Shown: one piece after another, positions 8,367 through 16,260 of the stretch
Numbering within the stretch: the stretch's first letter is position 1
Layout: the number at the start of each line of letters is the position of its first letter
NCBI RefSeq assembly: GCF_003248355.1
Contig: NZ_QKWY01000001.1
Coordinates: 1,694,001 to 1,758,000 of the forward strand
From: Streptomyces sp. AC1-42W
GTDB taxonomy: Bacteria > Actinomycetota > Actinomycetes > Streptomycetales > Streptomycetaceae
Reading direction: 5' to 3'
DNA length: 64,000 bases
The notes under the pieces: model-generated
What the model saw: the letters and a program-made list of their open reading frames with translations, nothing else
Told to the model about the DNA's origin: nothing
Databases searched by the model: none
Position numbers and translations under genes: made by a program

Positions 8367-9352
8367 CCCCTACACGCCTCCTCGTCACCGGCGGCGCCGG
8401 CTTCATCGGCTCCCACTACGTCCGTACGCTCCTCGGCCCGGACGGCCCCGGCGACGTCACCGTCACCGTCCTGGACGCCCTCACCTACGCCGGGAACCCG
8501 GCCAACCTGGACGAGGTCCGCGCCCACCCCGGTTTCTCCTTCGTGCACGGCGACATCTGCGACGCGGACCTGGTGCGCCGGCTCATGGCCGGGCACGACC
8601 AGGTGGTGCACTTCGCCGCCGAGTCCCATGTGGACCGCTCCATCGACGGCGGCGCCGCCTTCGTGCGGACGAATGTGGTCGGCACCCACACCCTGGTCCA
8701 CGCCGCGCACGAGGCCGGGGTGCGCACCTTCGTCCACGTCTCCACCGACGAGGTCTACGGCTCCATCGACGAGGGCTCCTGGACCGAGGAGGAACCCCTC
8801 GCGCCCACCTCCCCGTACTCCGCCTCCAAGGCGTCGAGCGACCTCGTCGCGCTGGCCTACCACCGCACCCACGGCCTCGACGTGCGCGTCACCCGCTGCT
8901 CCAACAACTACGGCCACCACCACTTCCCCGAGAAGGTCATCCCCCTCTTCGTCACCCACCTCCTGGAGGGCCGGCCCGTCCCGCTGTACGGCGACGGCGC
9001 CCACGTCCGCGACTGGCTCCACATCGACGACCACGTCCAGGGCATCGAACTCGTCCGCACCAAGGGCCGCCCCGGCGAGGTCTACAACATCGGCGGCGGC
9101 ACCGAACTCTCCAACAAGGAGCTGACCCGGCTGCTCCTGGAGGCGTGCGACGCCGACTGGGACACCGATGTGATCCACGTCGAGGACCGCAAGGGCCACG
9201 ACCGGCGCTACTCCGTGGACTGCGCCAAGATCCGCGACGAGCTGGGCTACGCGCCCCGCAAGGACTTCCGCACCGGCCTCGCCGAGACCGTCCGCTGGTA
9301 CCGCGAGAACCGCGCCTGGTGGGAGCCGCTCAAGGAGAGGGCCGCCCTGTGA
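8363..9352 (+). CDS. rmlB: dTDP-glucose 4,6-dehydratase
   Basis: A 329-residue dehydratase of the extended SDR family that converts dTDP-glucose to dTDP-4-keto-6-deoxyglucose. Features seen: TGGAGFIG at 9-16, HFAAESHVDRS, the active-site STDEVYG at 127-133 (Asp and Glu acid/base pair), Tyr152-x-x-x-Lys156 (YSASK), and RCSNNYG followed by FPEKVIPLF. One small oddity is GHHHFPEK where GPYQFPEK is usual. Its ATG overlaps the rmlA stop and its TGA overlaps the rmlD GTG. Confidence 0.94.
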   Translation: MTPTRLLVTGGAGFIGSHYVRTLLGPDGPGDVTVTVLDALTYAGNPANLDEVRAHPGFSFVHGDICDADLVRRLMAGHDQVVHFAAESHVDRSIDGGAAFVRTNVVGTHTLVHAAHEAGVRTFVHVSTDEVYGSIDEGSWTEEEPLAPTSPYSASKASSDLVALAYHRTHGLDVRVTRCSNNYGHHHFPEKVIPLFVTHLLEGRPVPLYGDGAHVRDWLHIDDHVQGIELVRTKGRPGEVYNIGGGTELSNKELTRLLLEACDADWDTDVIHVEDRKGHDRRYSVDCAKIRDELGYAPRKDFRTGLAETVRWYRENRAWWEPLKERAAL

Positions 9353-10338
9353 ACCCCCGCTGGCTGGTCACCGGCGCCGGCGGCATGCTCGGCCGGGACC
9401 TGACGGCCGCGCTGGCCCGCGAGGGCGCCACCGCCGTCGCGGCGGACCGCTCCGCCCTGGACATCGCCGACCCGGCCCGCGTCCGCGCCGCCTTCGACGC
9501 CCACCGGCCCGCCGTCGTCGTCAACTGCGCCGCCTGGACCGCCGTGGACGACGCGGAGAGCCGGGAGGCCGACGCGCTGCGCGTCAACGGCACCGGACCC
9601 GCCGTCCTCGCCGAGGCCTGCCGCGCCCACGGCAGCGTCCTGCTGCACGTCTCCACCGACTACGTCTTCGCGGGCGACGCGGACCGGCCCTACCCGGAGG
9701 ACGCCCCGACCGCCCCGCGCGGCGCCTACGGCCGCACCAAACTCGCCGGCGAGCGCGCCGTCCTGGAGACCCTGCCCGACACCGGCCACGTCGTCCGCAC
9801 CGCCTGGCTCTACGGCGCGGGCGGCGCCAACTTCGTCCGTACGATGATCAGACTGGAGGCGGTCAAGGACACCCTCGACGTGGTGGACGACCAGCGCGGA
9901 CAGCCCACCTGGACCGCCGACCTCGCCGCACTGCTGACCGCGCTGGGCCGCGCCGCGCTCGACGGCACCGCACCGGCGGGCGTCCAGCACGGCACCAGCA
10001 CCGGCGAGGTCAGCTGGTACGGCCTGGCCCGCGAGGTGTTCCGGCTGCTCGGCACCGACCCGGACCGGGTCCGCCCCACCGACAGCGCCGCCTTCGCCCG
10101 CCCCGCGCCCCGGCCCGCGTACAGCGTGCTCGGGCACGACCGGCTCGCCGCCGCCGGACTCGCCCCCCTGCGCGACTGGCGCACCGCGCTGCACGCGGCC
10201 TTCCCCGAGCTGCTCGCCGCCGAGCGCCCCGCCGAACGCCCTGCGGGACGGCCCGGTCAGCGGCCGGCCGGGCTGACCGCCGGCTCGCCGGACCGGACGC
10301 CGGGCACCGCCGAACCGCCCGCGCGCAGCCGCGCGTAG
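9349..10338 (+). CDS. rmlD: dTDP-4-dehydrorhamnose reductase
   Basis: A 329-residue SDR protein that performs the last step to dTDP-L-rhamnose. It shows TGAGGMLG at 8-15, NCAAWTAVDDAE, STDYVFAG near 102 and Tyr127-x-x-x-Lys131 (YGRTK). GTG 9349 overlaps the rmlB TGA as GTGA. The last 40 or so residues are a Pro/Arg/Ala-rich tail (repeats such as AERPAERPAGRP) beyond the usual fold. This tail is encoded by the stretch that is antisense to the end of rmlC: the two convergent genes share 82 bases (10257-10338). The tail is probably not needed for activity. Confidence 0.9.
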   Translation: MNPRWLVTGAGGMLGRDLTAALAREGATAVAADRSALDIADPARVRAAFDAHRPAVVVNCAAWTAVDDAESREADALRVNGTGPAVLAEACRAHGSVLLHVSTDYVFAGDADRPYPEDAPTAPRGAYGRTKLAGERAVLETLPDTGHVVRTAWLYGAGGANFVRTMIRLEAVKDTLDVVDDQRGQPTWTADLAALLTALGRAALDGTAPAGVQHGTSTGEVSWYGLAREVFRLLGTDPDRVRPTDSAAFARPAPRPAYSVLGHDRLAAAGLAPLRDWRTALHAAFPELLAAERPAERPAGRPGQRPAGLTAGSPDRTPGTAEPPARSRA

Positions 10339-10910
10339 TACGCCTCGCACGCGGCGTACGAGGGCAGCAGCCCCCGCTCCGCGGCCTCGGCGAGCGCCGG
10401 GGCCGCCGCGTCCTTCGGGGAGAGCAGCGGGGCGATGTCCGCCGGCCACTCGATGCCCAGTTCCGGGTCGAGCGGATCGATGCCGTGCTCCCGCTCCGGC
10501 GCGTACCCCTCGGAGCACAGGTACAGCACGCAGGCGTCGTCCGTCAGCGCCATGAAGCCGTGCCCGAGCCCCTCCGCGAGGTAGACCGCCCGGTGGCTCG
10601 TGTCGTCCAGCCGGACCGCCTCCCACCGCCCGTGGGCCGGCGAGCCCGTTCGTACGTCCACGATCACGTCCAGCACCGCGCCCCGTACGCACTTCACGTA
10701 CTTCGCCTGGCCCGGCGGCACGTCCGCGAAGTGGATGCCGCGCAGCGTGCCCCGGCGGGAGCGGGAGAAGTTGGCCTGCGCGAGCCCCAGCGCGTGCCCG
10801 GCCGCCGCCTCCAGGTCCGCCGCCCGGAACCACTCGTGGAAGCTGCCGCGGCTGTCCGGGAAGACCTCGGGCTCGTGCACCCAGGCCCCGGGGACGGAGA
10901 GCCGGCGCAT
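10257..10910 (-). CDS. rmlC: dTDP-4-dehydrorhamnose 3,5-epimerase
   Basis: A 217-residue cupin-fold epimerase acting between RmlB and RmlD. It begins with the family pattern AWVHEPEVFPDSRGSFHEWF. His60 in LRGIHF is the expected catalytic base, and Tyr136 in CSEGYAPEREHGIDPLDPEL is the expected acid. ATG 10910 starts the conserved N-terminus, with an AGAGGA-like site upstream. It is on the opposite strand from the other rml genes, and its low-complexity end overlaps the end of rmlD by 82 bases. Its promoter must lie in the 200-base gap shared with proB. Confidence 0.9.
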   Translation of the reverse strand: MRRLSVPGAWVHEPEVFPDSRGSFHEWFRAADLEAAAGHALGLAQANFSRSRRGTLRGIHFADVPPGQAKYVKCVRGAVLDVIVDVRTGSPAHGRWEAVRLDDTSHRAVYLAEGLGHGFMALTDDACVLYLCSEGYAPEREHGIDPLDPELGIEWPADIAPLLSPKDAAAPALAEAAERGLLPSYAACEAYYARLRAGGSAVPGVRSGEPAVSPAGR

Positions 10911-11021
10911 GCGATCACATCCTCTTCGCGGTCCGCGGGGCTCCTGTCGGCCCCGGTACCTGTGCCCAACGAGACCGGGGCCCGAACAGATACGGAACGG
11001 TACAGAGCGGGATGAAAGGGG

Positions 11022-11047
11022 TTCCGTAGTGCGGAATGCGAGCGCAT
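11022..11047. promoter_or_regulatory. Paired inverted repeats between rmlC and proB
   Basis: TTCCG (11022-11026) with CGGAA (11032-11036), followed directly by ATGCG (11036-11040) with CGCAT (11043-11047). These lie in the divergent intergenic region and could be an operator or part of a promoter. The arms are only 5 bp, so this is a weak call. Confidence 0.25.
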
Positions 11048-11110
11048 CGATATGCGATCCGCGTGTAGATGTAGATTGCGAGATCCAGCGAGCGAAACTT
11101 GGGGGATCGG

Positions 11111-12238
11111 GTGTCAGGGGCAAGGAACGGCGTCACGGAAGCCCGCAGGATCGTGGTCAAGGTCGGTTCCTCCTCCCTCACCACGGCCACCGGCGGCCTC
11201 GACGCCGACCGGGTCGACGCCCTCGTCGACGTACTCGCCAAGGTCCGCGACGGCGGCGCGCGCGAGGTCGTCCTCGTCTCCAGCGGCGCCATCGCGGCCG
11301 GGCTCGCCCCGCTCGGCCTGCACCGCAGGCCCCGGGACCTGGCCCGCCAGCAGGCCGCCGCCAGCGTCGGCCAGGGACTGCTGGTCGCCCGCTACACCGC
11401 CTCCTTCGCCCGCTACGGCGTCCGCGTCGGCCAGGTCCTGCTCACCAGCAACGACACCAGCCGCCGCGCCCACTACCGCAACGCCTACCGCACCCTGGAC
11501 CAGCTCCTGGACATGGGCGCGCTGCCCGTCGTCAACGAGAACGACACCGTCGCCACCGACGAGATCCGGTTCGGCGACAACGACCGGCTCGCCGCCCTCG
11601 TCGCCCATCTGGTCCGCGCCGAACTGCTGGTCCTCCTCTCCGACGTGGACGGCCTCTACGACGGCGACCCGAGCATCCCCGGCACCACCCGCATCGCCGA
11701 GGTCACCGGCCCCGCCGACCTGGCCGGGGTCAGCATCGGCAGCGCCGGCAAGGCGGGCGTCGGCACCGGCGGCATGGTCACCAAGGTCGAGGCCGCCCGG
11801 ATCGCCACCGCCGCCGGCATCCCCGTCGTCCTCACCTCCGCGAGCCACGCGGCCGACGCCCTCGCCGGCCGCGACACCGGCACCTACTTCCACCCCACCG
11901 GCCGCCGCTCCGCCGGCCGGCTGCTCTGGCTGGCCCACGCCTCGGCGCCGCGCGGCTCGCTCACCCTGGACGACGGGGCGGTGCAGGCGGTCGTGGAGCG
12001 GCACAGCTCGCTGCTGCCCGCCGGGATCGCGTCCGTCGAGGGCGAGTTCACCGCGGGCGACCCGGTGGAGCTGCGCGACCTGACCGGCCGGGCGGTGGCC
12101 CGCGGACTCGTCAACTTCGACGCCAAGGAGATGCCGCGGCTCCTCGGCCGCTCCACCCGCGACCTCGCCCGCGACCTCGGCCCCGCCTACGAGCGCGAGG
12201 TCGTACACAGGGACGATCTCGTCGTCCTGCACGGCTGA
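11111..12238 (+). CDS. proB: Glutamate 5-kinase
   Basis: A 375-residue amino-acid kinase that phosphorylates glutamate in the first committed step of proline synthesis. It shows the N-terminal KVGSSSLT at 17-24, VVLVSSGAIAAG, NENDTVATDEIRFGDNDRLAA and GTGGMVTKVEAA. A C-terminal PUA domain spans about residues 275-365. GTG 11111 is favoured because GGGGGA lies at 11101-11106; a TTG at 11099 in the same frame is possible. In most relatives proB directly follows obg, so the wall-sugar island interrupts an ancestral obg-proB pair. proA follows after one small gene. Confidence 0.95.
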   Translation: MSGARNGVTEARRIVVKVGSSSLTTATGGLDADRVDALVDVLAKVRDGGAREVVLVSSGAIAAGLAPLGLHRRPRDLARQQAAASVGQGLLVARYTASFARYGVRVGQVLLTSNDTSRRAHYRNAYRTLDQLLDMGALPVVNENDTVATDEIRFGDNDRLAALVAHLVRAELLVLLSDVDGLYDGDPSIPGTTRIAEVTGPADLAGVSIGSAGKAGVGTGGMVTKVEAARIATAAGIPVVLTSASHAADALAGRDTGTYFHPTGRRSAGRLLWLAHASAPRGSLTLDDGAVQAVVERHSSLLPAGIASVEGEFTAGDPVELRDLTGRAVARGLVNFDAKEMPRLLGRSTRDLARDLGPAYEREVVHRDDLVVLHG

Positions 12239-12378
12239 CACGCACCGAAACGGCTGAAAGTCCGGCCAACGGACGGAGAGCTTCACGAAAACCGCCCCAC
12301 ACCGGGCCGCGGACTGGTCCACTTTGTAGCAGGGAAACTGCGGGGTACAGCAAAGCAACACATCACAGGAGGCCGCCG

Positions 12379-12879
12379 GTGAGACGAGCGCGCCCGGGGG
12401 CGCCGCCCCGAGGAACGGGTGGCCGCACCCTGACCAGTGTCGGAGCGGGAGCCGGTTTCGACGGGAACCGGCCCATGGACCGCAGAAACGAGCGCACCAC
12501 CCGGCCGGAGCCGGGACCGGCCGCCCAGGAGCACACCCCGTCGAAGCTCTGGCACGTCACCCTCTGCGTCTCCGGGGCCGAGTTCCCGCTGAAGGAGGTC
12601 AGACGCGGCCTGGAACAGCTCGCGCACGACCACCCCTTCCTGCTGACCAGCCGGTACGCCAACGACCACGCGGAGATCCGCTACTGGGAGGAGGCCCGCG
12701 ACCTGCACGACGCGGCGGCGGTGGCCCTGCGCCTATGGGGCGAGCACCGCTCCAGCGCCGGCCTGCCGCCCTGGACGATCGTCGGCCTCGAAGTCATCGA
12801 CCGCGAGACCTACCACCAGCGCGTCGCCGAGGGGTACGGACCGCCCCCGGCCGCCCCGGTCGGCGTCCATCCGTACTGA
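12379..12879 (+). CDS. Conserved actinobacterial protein of unknown function
   Basis: A 166-residue protein that I do not recognise as a named family. GTG 12379 is preferred over ATG 12475 because a perfect AGGAGG (12367-12372) stands 6 bases before it. The first 50 residues are Arg/Gly/Pro-rich and look disordered. The rest is a compact alpha/beta region ([20 protein letters not shown], then [27 protein letters not shown]). The LWHVTL ... [21 protein letters not shown] stretch looks well conserved in composition and has no membrane segment. It lies between proB and proA on the same strand; a role in proline metabolism is not indicated. Confidence 0.7.
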   Translation: MRRARPGAPPRGTGGRTLTSVGAGAGFDGNRPMDRRNERTTRPEPGPAAQEHTPSKLWHVTLCVSGAEFPLKEVRRGLEQLAHDHPFLLTSRYANDHAEIRYWEEARDLHDAAAVALRLWGEHRSSAGLPPWTIVGLEVIDRETYHQRVAEGYGPPPAAPVGVHPY

Positions 12880-12884
12880 TCCGG

Positions 12885-12951
12885 CCGAACCGGGAAGCCG
12901 AACCGGGAAACCGAACCGGGAAACCGGACGGGGGAAGCCGAACCGGGGAAA
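12885..12951 (+). repeat. Five tandem copies of a 13-14 bp repeat upstream of proA
   Basis: Units at 12885, 12898, 12911, 12924 and 12938 follow CCGAACCGGGAA(A/G). The fourth (CCGGACGGGGGAAG) and fifth are 14 bases long. The array ends about 50 bases before the proA promoter. It could be a slippage-prone spacer or a set of protein sites. Confidence 0.8.
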
Positions 12952-13001
12952 CAGCCGTCTCGCATCACGAAATGCGTACGGGATGCCCGCAGGGCGCGCA
13001 C

Positions 13002-13007
13002 TACTCT
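13002..13007 (+). promoter_or_regulatory. -10 box of a leaderless proA promoter
   Basis: TACTCT ends 6 bases before ATG 13014, the spacing expected if transcription begins at the start codon. No ribosome-binding site precedes the ATG. Confidence 0.6.
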
Positions 13008-13013
13008 GCGGGC

Positions 13014-14297
13014 ATGACCACGCTCTCGCCGTACGACAACATGTCTCCCGTGGCCCAGGCCGCCTACCGGGCCCGCTCCGCCGCCGCCGACATCGCGCCA
13101 CTTCCGCGCGCGGCCAAGGACGACGCGCTGCTGGCGATCGCGGACGCCCTGGAGGTACGGACGAGCGACATCCTCGCGGCCAACGCCGAGGACGTGGCCC
13201 GCGCCCGCGAGGCCGGGACCAGCGAGTCCGTGGTGGACCGGCTGACCCTCACGCCCGAGCGCATCCGCGCCATCGCCGCCGACGTACGCGATGTCGCCGC
13301 CCTGCCCGACCCGGTCGGCGAGGTGGTGCGCGGCTCGACCCTGCCCAACGGCATCGACCTGCGCCAGGTCCGGGTGCCGCTCGGTGTCGTCGGGATCATC
13401 TACGAGGCCCGGCCCAACGTGACGGTGGACGCCGCGGCCCTCTGCCTGAAGTCGGGCAACGCCGTCCTGCTGCGCGGCTCGTCCTCCGCCTTCGCCTCCA
13501 ACACCGCCCTGGTGCGGGTGCTGCGCGACGCGGTGGGCGGCTCCGGCCTGCCTGCCGACGCGGTGCAGCTGGTGCCGGGCGAGAGCCGTGACTCGGTGCG
13601 CGAACTCATGCGCGCCCGCGGCCTGGTGGACGTCCTCATCCCGCGCGGCGGCGCCTCGCTGATCCGGACCGTGGTCGAGGAGTCCACGGTCCCGGTCATC
13701 GAGACGGGCACCGGCAACTGCCATGTGTACGTGGACGCGCAGACCGACCTGGACATGGCCGTGGAGATCCTGGTCAACTCCAAGGCCCAGCGCCCCAGCG
13801 TCTGCAACGCCGCCGAGACCCTCCTCGTCCACAAGGACGTCGCGGGCGCCTTCCTGCCGCGCGCCCTGGACGCCCTGGCCGAGGCCGGCGTGACCGTGCA
13901 CGGCGACGAGGCGGTGCTGGAGTACGCCGAGGGCTCCAAGGCGACCGTGGTCGCGGCGACCCCCGAGGACTGGGAGACCGAATACCTCTCGTACGACATC
14001 GCGGCGGCCGTCGTGGAGTCGCTGGACGCGGCCGTGGCCCACATCCGGCTCTGGTCCTCCGGCCACACCGAGGCGATCGTCACCACCTCGCAGGCCGCCG
14101 CCCGCCGCTTCACCCAGCTGGTGGACTCCACCACGGTGGCCGTCAACGCCTCGACGCGGTTCACCGACGGAGGCCAGTTCGGTTTCGGCGCCGAGATCGG
14201 CATCTCCACGCAGAAGCTGCACGCCAGGGGCCCCATGGGCCTGCCGGAACTCACCTCGACCAAGTACATCGTCACCGGCGACGGCCATGTGAGGTGA
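13014..14297 (+). CDS. proA: Glutamate-5-semialdehyde dehydrogenase (gamma-glutamyl phosphate reductase)
   Basis: A 427-residue NADPH-dependent reductase that takes the product of ProB to glutamate semialdehyde. It shows the aldehyde-dehydrogenase fold with [21 protein letters not shown], the catalytic Cys264 in [10 protein letters not shown], and the C-terminal [20 protein letters not shown] and [15 protein letters not shown] signatures. Length matches the family (415-430). ATG 13014 begins the usual N-terminus ([21 protein letters not shown]), and the mRNA is probably leaderless. Confidence 0.96.
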   Translation: MTTLSPYDNMSPVAQAAYRARSAAADIAPLPRAAKDDALLAIADALEVRTSDILAANAEDVARAREAGTSESVVDRLTLTPERIRAIAADVRDVAALPDPVGEVVRGSTLPNGIDLRQVRVPLGVVGIIYEARPNVTVDAAALCLKSGNAVLLRGSSSAFASNTALVRVLRDAVGGSGLPADAVQLVPGESRDSVRELMRARGLVDVLIPRGGASLIRTVVEESTVPVIETGTGNCHVYVDAQTDLDMAVEILVNSKAQRPSVCNAAETLLVHKDVAGAFLPRALDALAEAGVTVHGDEAVLEYAEGSKATVVAATPEDWETEYLSYDIAAAVVESLDAAVAHIRLWSSGHTEAIVTTSQAAARRFTQLVDSTTVAVNASTRFTDGGQFGFGAEIGISTQKLHARGPMGLPELTSTKYIVTGDGHVR

Positions 14298-14350
14298 CCC
14301 GGAGCGGGGCCGAATCCGCCGTCTCCCTGCCCAAAGCGGGGCTGCGGGTC

Positions 14351-14356
14351 TAGTCT
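14351..14356 (+). promoter_or_regulatory. -10 box of a leaderless promoter
   Basis: TAGTCT ends 6 bases before GTG 14363, and no Shine-Dalgarno sequence is seen between proA and this gene. Confidence 0.5.
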
Positions 14357-14362
14357 GAACGC

Positions 14363-14959
14363 GTGCCGGACGACGTGGGGGGCAGGCCGTATCCGAACGG
14401 CCGGGAGCCCGACGACGACCGCGGGGGCGCTGACGAGGACTTCGCCTCCGTGGTGTTCGACGAGGACTTCGTACGGGCCGCCGCCTTCCACGAGCCGACC
14501 GCCGTGGAGCGGCTGCTGGCGGCGGCCGAGGCGCGCGCCGAGGCCGACGCCCGGCGCGCCGGTGCCCGCGGCGGCCCCTACGACGACGAGCCGTACGACG
14601 ACGGCTACGGCCCCGGCCACCACGACCCGCTGGACGACGACGGCTTCCGCGACGACGGCCCCTACGGCCGCCACGGCGGCTCGTTCCGCCCGTACCGGGG
14701 CACGGCCCGCTGGCACCGCCCGGTCGCCTGGCTGCTGGCCGTCCTGATGGGCATCGGCATGGTCGCGCTGGCGTTCAGCGCCGTCTACCGCAACAGCTCC
14801 GGCGCCCGGCAGAGCCCGGTCCGGACACCGGCCAGCACCGGCGTCGACAGCGCGCCCGGCCCCGGCCCCGGCCCCGGCTCGGCCCCCTCCGAGCCGTCCC
14901 CGTCCGAGGCGGACGACAACTCCCGCCCGAAGGCATCCGCCGCCCCGCGCACCCCCTGA
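14363..14959 (+). CDS. Single-pass membrane protein with a conserved acidic N-terminal motif (paralogue of the next gene)
   Basis: A 198-residue protein with no recognised domain. Residues 24-52 (DEDFASVVFDEDFVRAAAFH and following) match residues 20-47 of the next gene's product (DDEYGSLVFDESFVRAARLQ and following), so the pair is paralogous. Then come a Gly/Asp/Tyr-rich linker (65-115), one transmembrane helix at about 121-142, and a Pro/Ser/Gly-rich outer tail. The topology suggests a cytoplasmic motif with an external disordered tail. GTG 14363 is chosen from the leaderless -10. I infer a cell-envelope role only from the membrane helix and the neighbours. Confidence 0.75.
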   Translation: MPDDVGGRPYPNGREPDDDRGGADEDFASVVFDEDFVRAAAFHEPTAVERLLAAAEARAEADARRAGARGGPYDDEPYDDGYGPGHHDPLDDDGFRDDGPYGRHGGSFRPYRGTARWHRPVAWLLAVLMGIGMVALAFSAVYRNSSGARQSPVRTPASTGVDSAPGPGPGPGSAPSEPSPSEADDNSRPKASAAPRTP

Positions 14960-15079
14960 ACATCCGCCTGCCACGGGGTGCCCGGCAGAACTCTGCGGTG
15001 GTTGCCCGGCGCCACCGCGTTTACCGTCGTCGTGATCGACCCACCCTGAATGTATGACCCCTCGTCCGCTCGAAGAGGG

Positions 15080-15105
15080 GACTTCTCACGGACTCGGGAG
15101 AAGTC
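15080..15105 (+). promoter_or_regulatory. Hairpin that could hide the ribosome-binding site of the following gene
   Basis: GACTTCTC (15080-15087) is perfectly complementary to GAGAAGTC (15098-15105), which contains the GGAGAA ribosome-binding site and ends one base before ATG 15106. The loop is 10 bases. Folding would block initiation, so opening could be regulated by temperature, protein or translation. Confidence 0.5.
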
Positions 15106-16260
15106 ATGGCACACCGCGGAGACCCACCCGATGGCCCGGCGGAGAACGGCGCGGGCGGCCAGGACGACGAGTACGGCTCACTCGTCTTCGACGAGTCCTT
15201 CGTACGCGCCGCCCGGCTGCAGGAGTTCTCCGCCCAGGAACGCATGGGGGAGCACGCCCGTGCCGTGCGCAGCCTGCCGGGACGGACGGTCCGCACCGGC
15301 TCGCGGATCGCCGTCGCCCTGGTGATCCTGATCGCCCTGGCCTTCGGCACCGCCGTCTTCATGGGACTGCGCCACCCCTACGAGAGCCCGGCGGCCCGGC
15401 GGACCGAGCCGCTGCGGATGACCCTCGTCCCCCTGGCCCCGCGCGGCGCCGTGCCCGGCGGCACCCCCGACGCCCTCTTCGCCGGGAGCCCGGCCGCCGA
15501 CCACGCCACGGGCCGGGACGGCATCAGCCCGCCGCCCGCCCGGCGCACCGAGGACTTCTCGGAGAGCCAGGTCGGCGCCGCCCTCGCCACCGCGACGGAC
15601 TATCTGGTGGCCTCCTCGCTCGACCCCGACGTGCTCGGCGGGAGCACCGTGCGCCCCGTGGAGGCCCTGCTCGACCCGGACCAGATGGAGCAGTTCGAGC
15701 GCAGCGTCGAGGACCCCTACGACGACGGGCAGCACGCCGCGACCGGCTGGCTCGTCCGCTTCGACCCCGCCGAGGCCGTCCCGGACCCCGAGGTCCGGGT
15801 CCGGGGCACCCTGCGCTACGCCCAGACGGGCTCCGACGCCCTGGAGGTCGTGTCGGACCACACCTTCACGTACGCGCTGCGCCCCGCCGCCTCGGGGCCG
15901 CAGCCGCAGGGCGGCGCCTCCCTGTTCACCGTGCGGCGGGAGATGAGCTTCCGGTTCGACCGGGAGGACCTGCGGCTGCACCGGGTGGAGGTGCGGACGA
16001 GCTACCTCCAGGCGGGCCCGCAGTCCTGCCCGGCCGACACCTCGGGCGCGCTGCGGCCGCTGCTGGCCGGCGAGCGGGCGGAGTCGCGGGGGCCGGCGGG
16101 CACCGACCCGTACGCCACCGGCAGGCCCGCCGCCGCCCTGTGCGGGACGCTGGAGGTCAGCTCCCGTCCGTCCCGGACCCCTGCGAGCCCTCCGGGCCCC
16201 GGGAGTCTTCCGTCCCCTCCGCCCCCGCTGTCCCCGGCGACCCCGCCGAGCCGCCCGTAG
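15106..16260 (+). CDS. Membrane-anchored protein with large extracytoplasmic domain, paralogue of 14363-14959
   Basis: A 384-residue protein with no named family. It shares the (D/E)-(F/Y)-x-S-x-V-F-D-E-x-F-V-R-A-A motif (residues 20-47) with the gene before it. It has a transmembrane helix at about 68-86 and a long outer domain (about 130-350) with beta-like pattern (ATGWLVRFDPAEAVPDPEV, FTYALRPAASG). It contains only two cysteines, spaced so that a disulphide is possible (SCPADTS and AALCGTLEV). ATG 15106 follows GGAGAA. The Pro/Ser-rich end overlaps the convergent M48 protease gene by 104 bases (16157-16260). Confidence 0.78.
   Translation: MAHRGDPPDGPAENGAGGQDDEYGSLVFDESFVRAARLQEFSAQERMGEHARAVRSLPGRTVRTGSRIAVALVILIALAFGTAVFMGLRHPYESPAARRTEPLRMTLVPLAPRGAVPGGTPDALFAGSPAADHATGRDGISPPPARRTEDFSESQVGAALATATDYLVASSLDPDVLGGSTVRPVEALLDPDQMEQFERSVEDPYDDGQHAATGWLVRFDPAEAVPDPEVRVRGTLRYAQTGSDALEVVSDHTFTYALRPAASGPQPQGGASLFTVRREMSFRFDREDLRLHRVEVRTSYLQAGPQSCPADTSGALRPLLAGERAESRGPAGTDPYATGRPAAALCGTLEVSSRPSRTPASPPGPGSLPSPPPPLSPATPPSRP

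Noticed and set aside
3735..10910. Reading the rml/galE genes as a natural-product deoxysugar cluster
   Set aside because: No aglycone synthase, natural-product glycosyltransferase or resistance gene is nearby; a TagF-like polymerase and LCP protein point to the cell wall.
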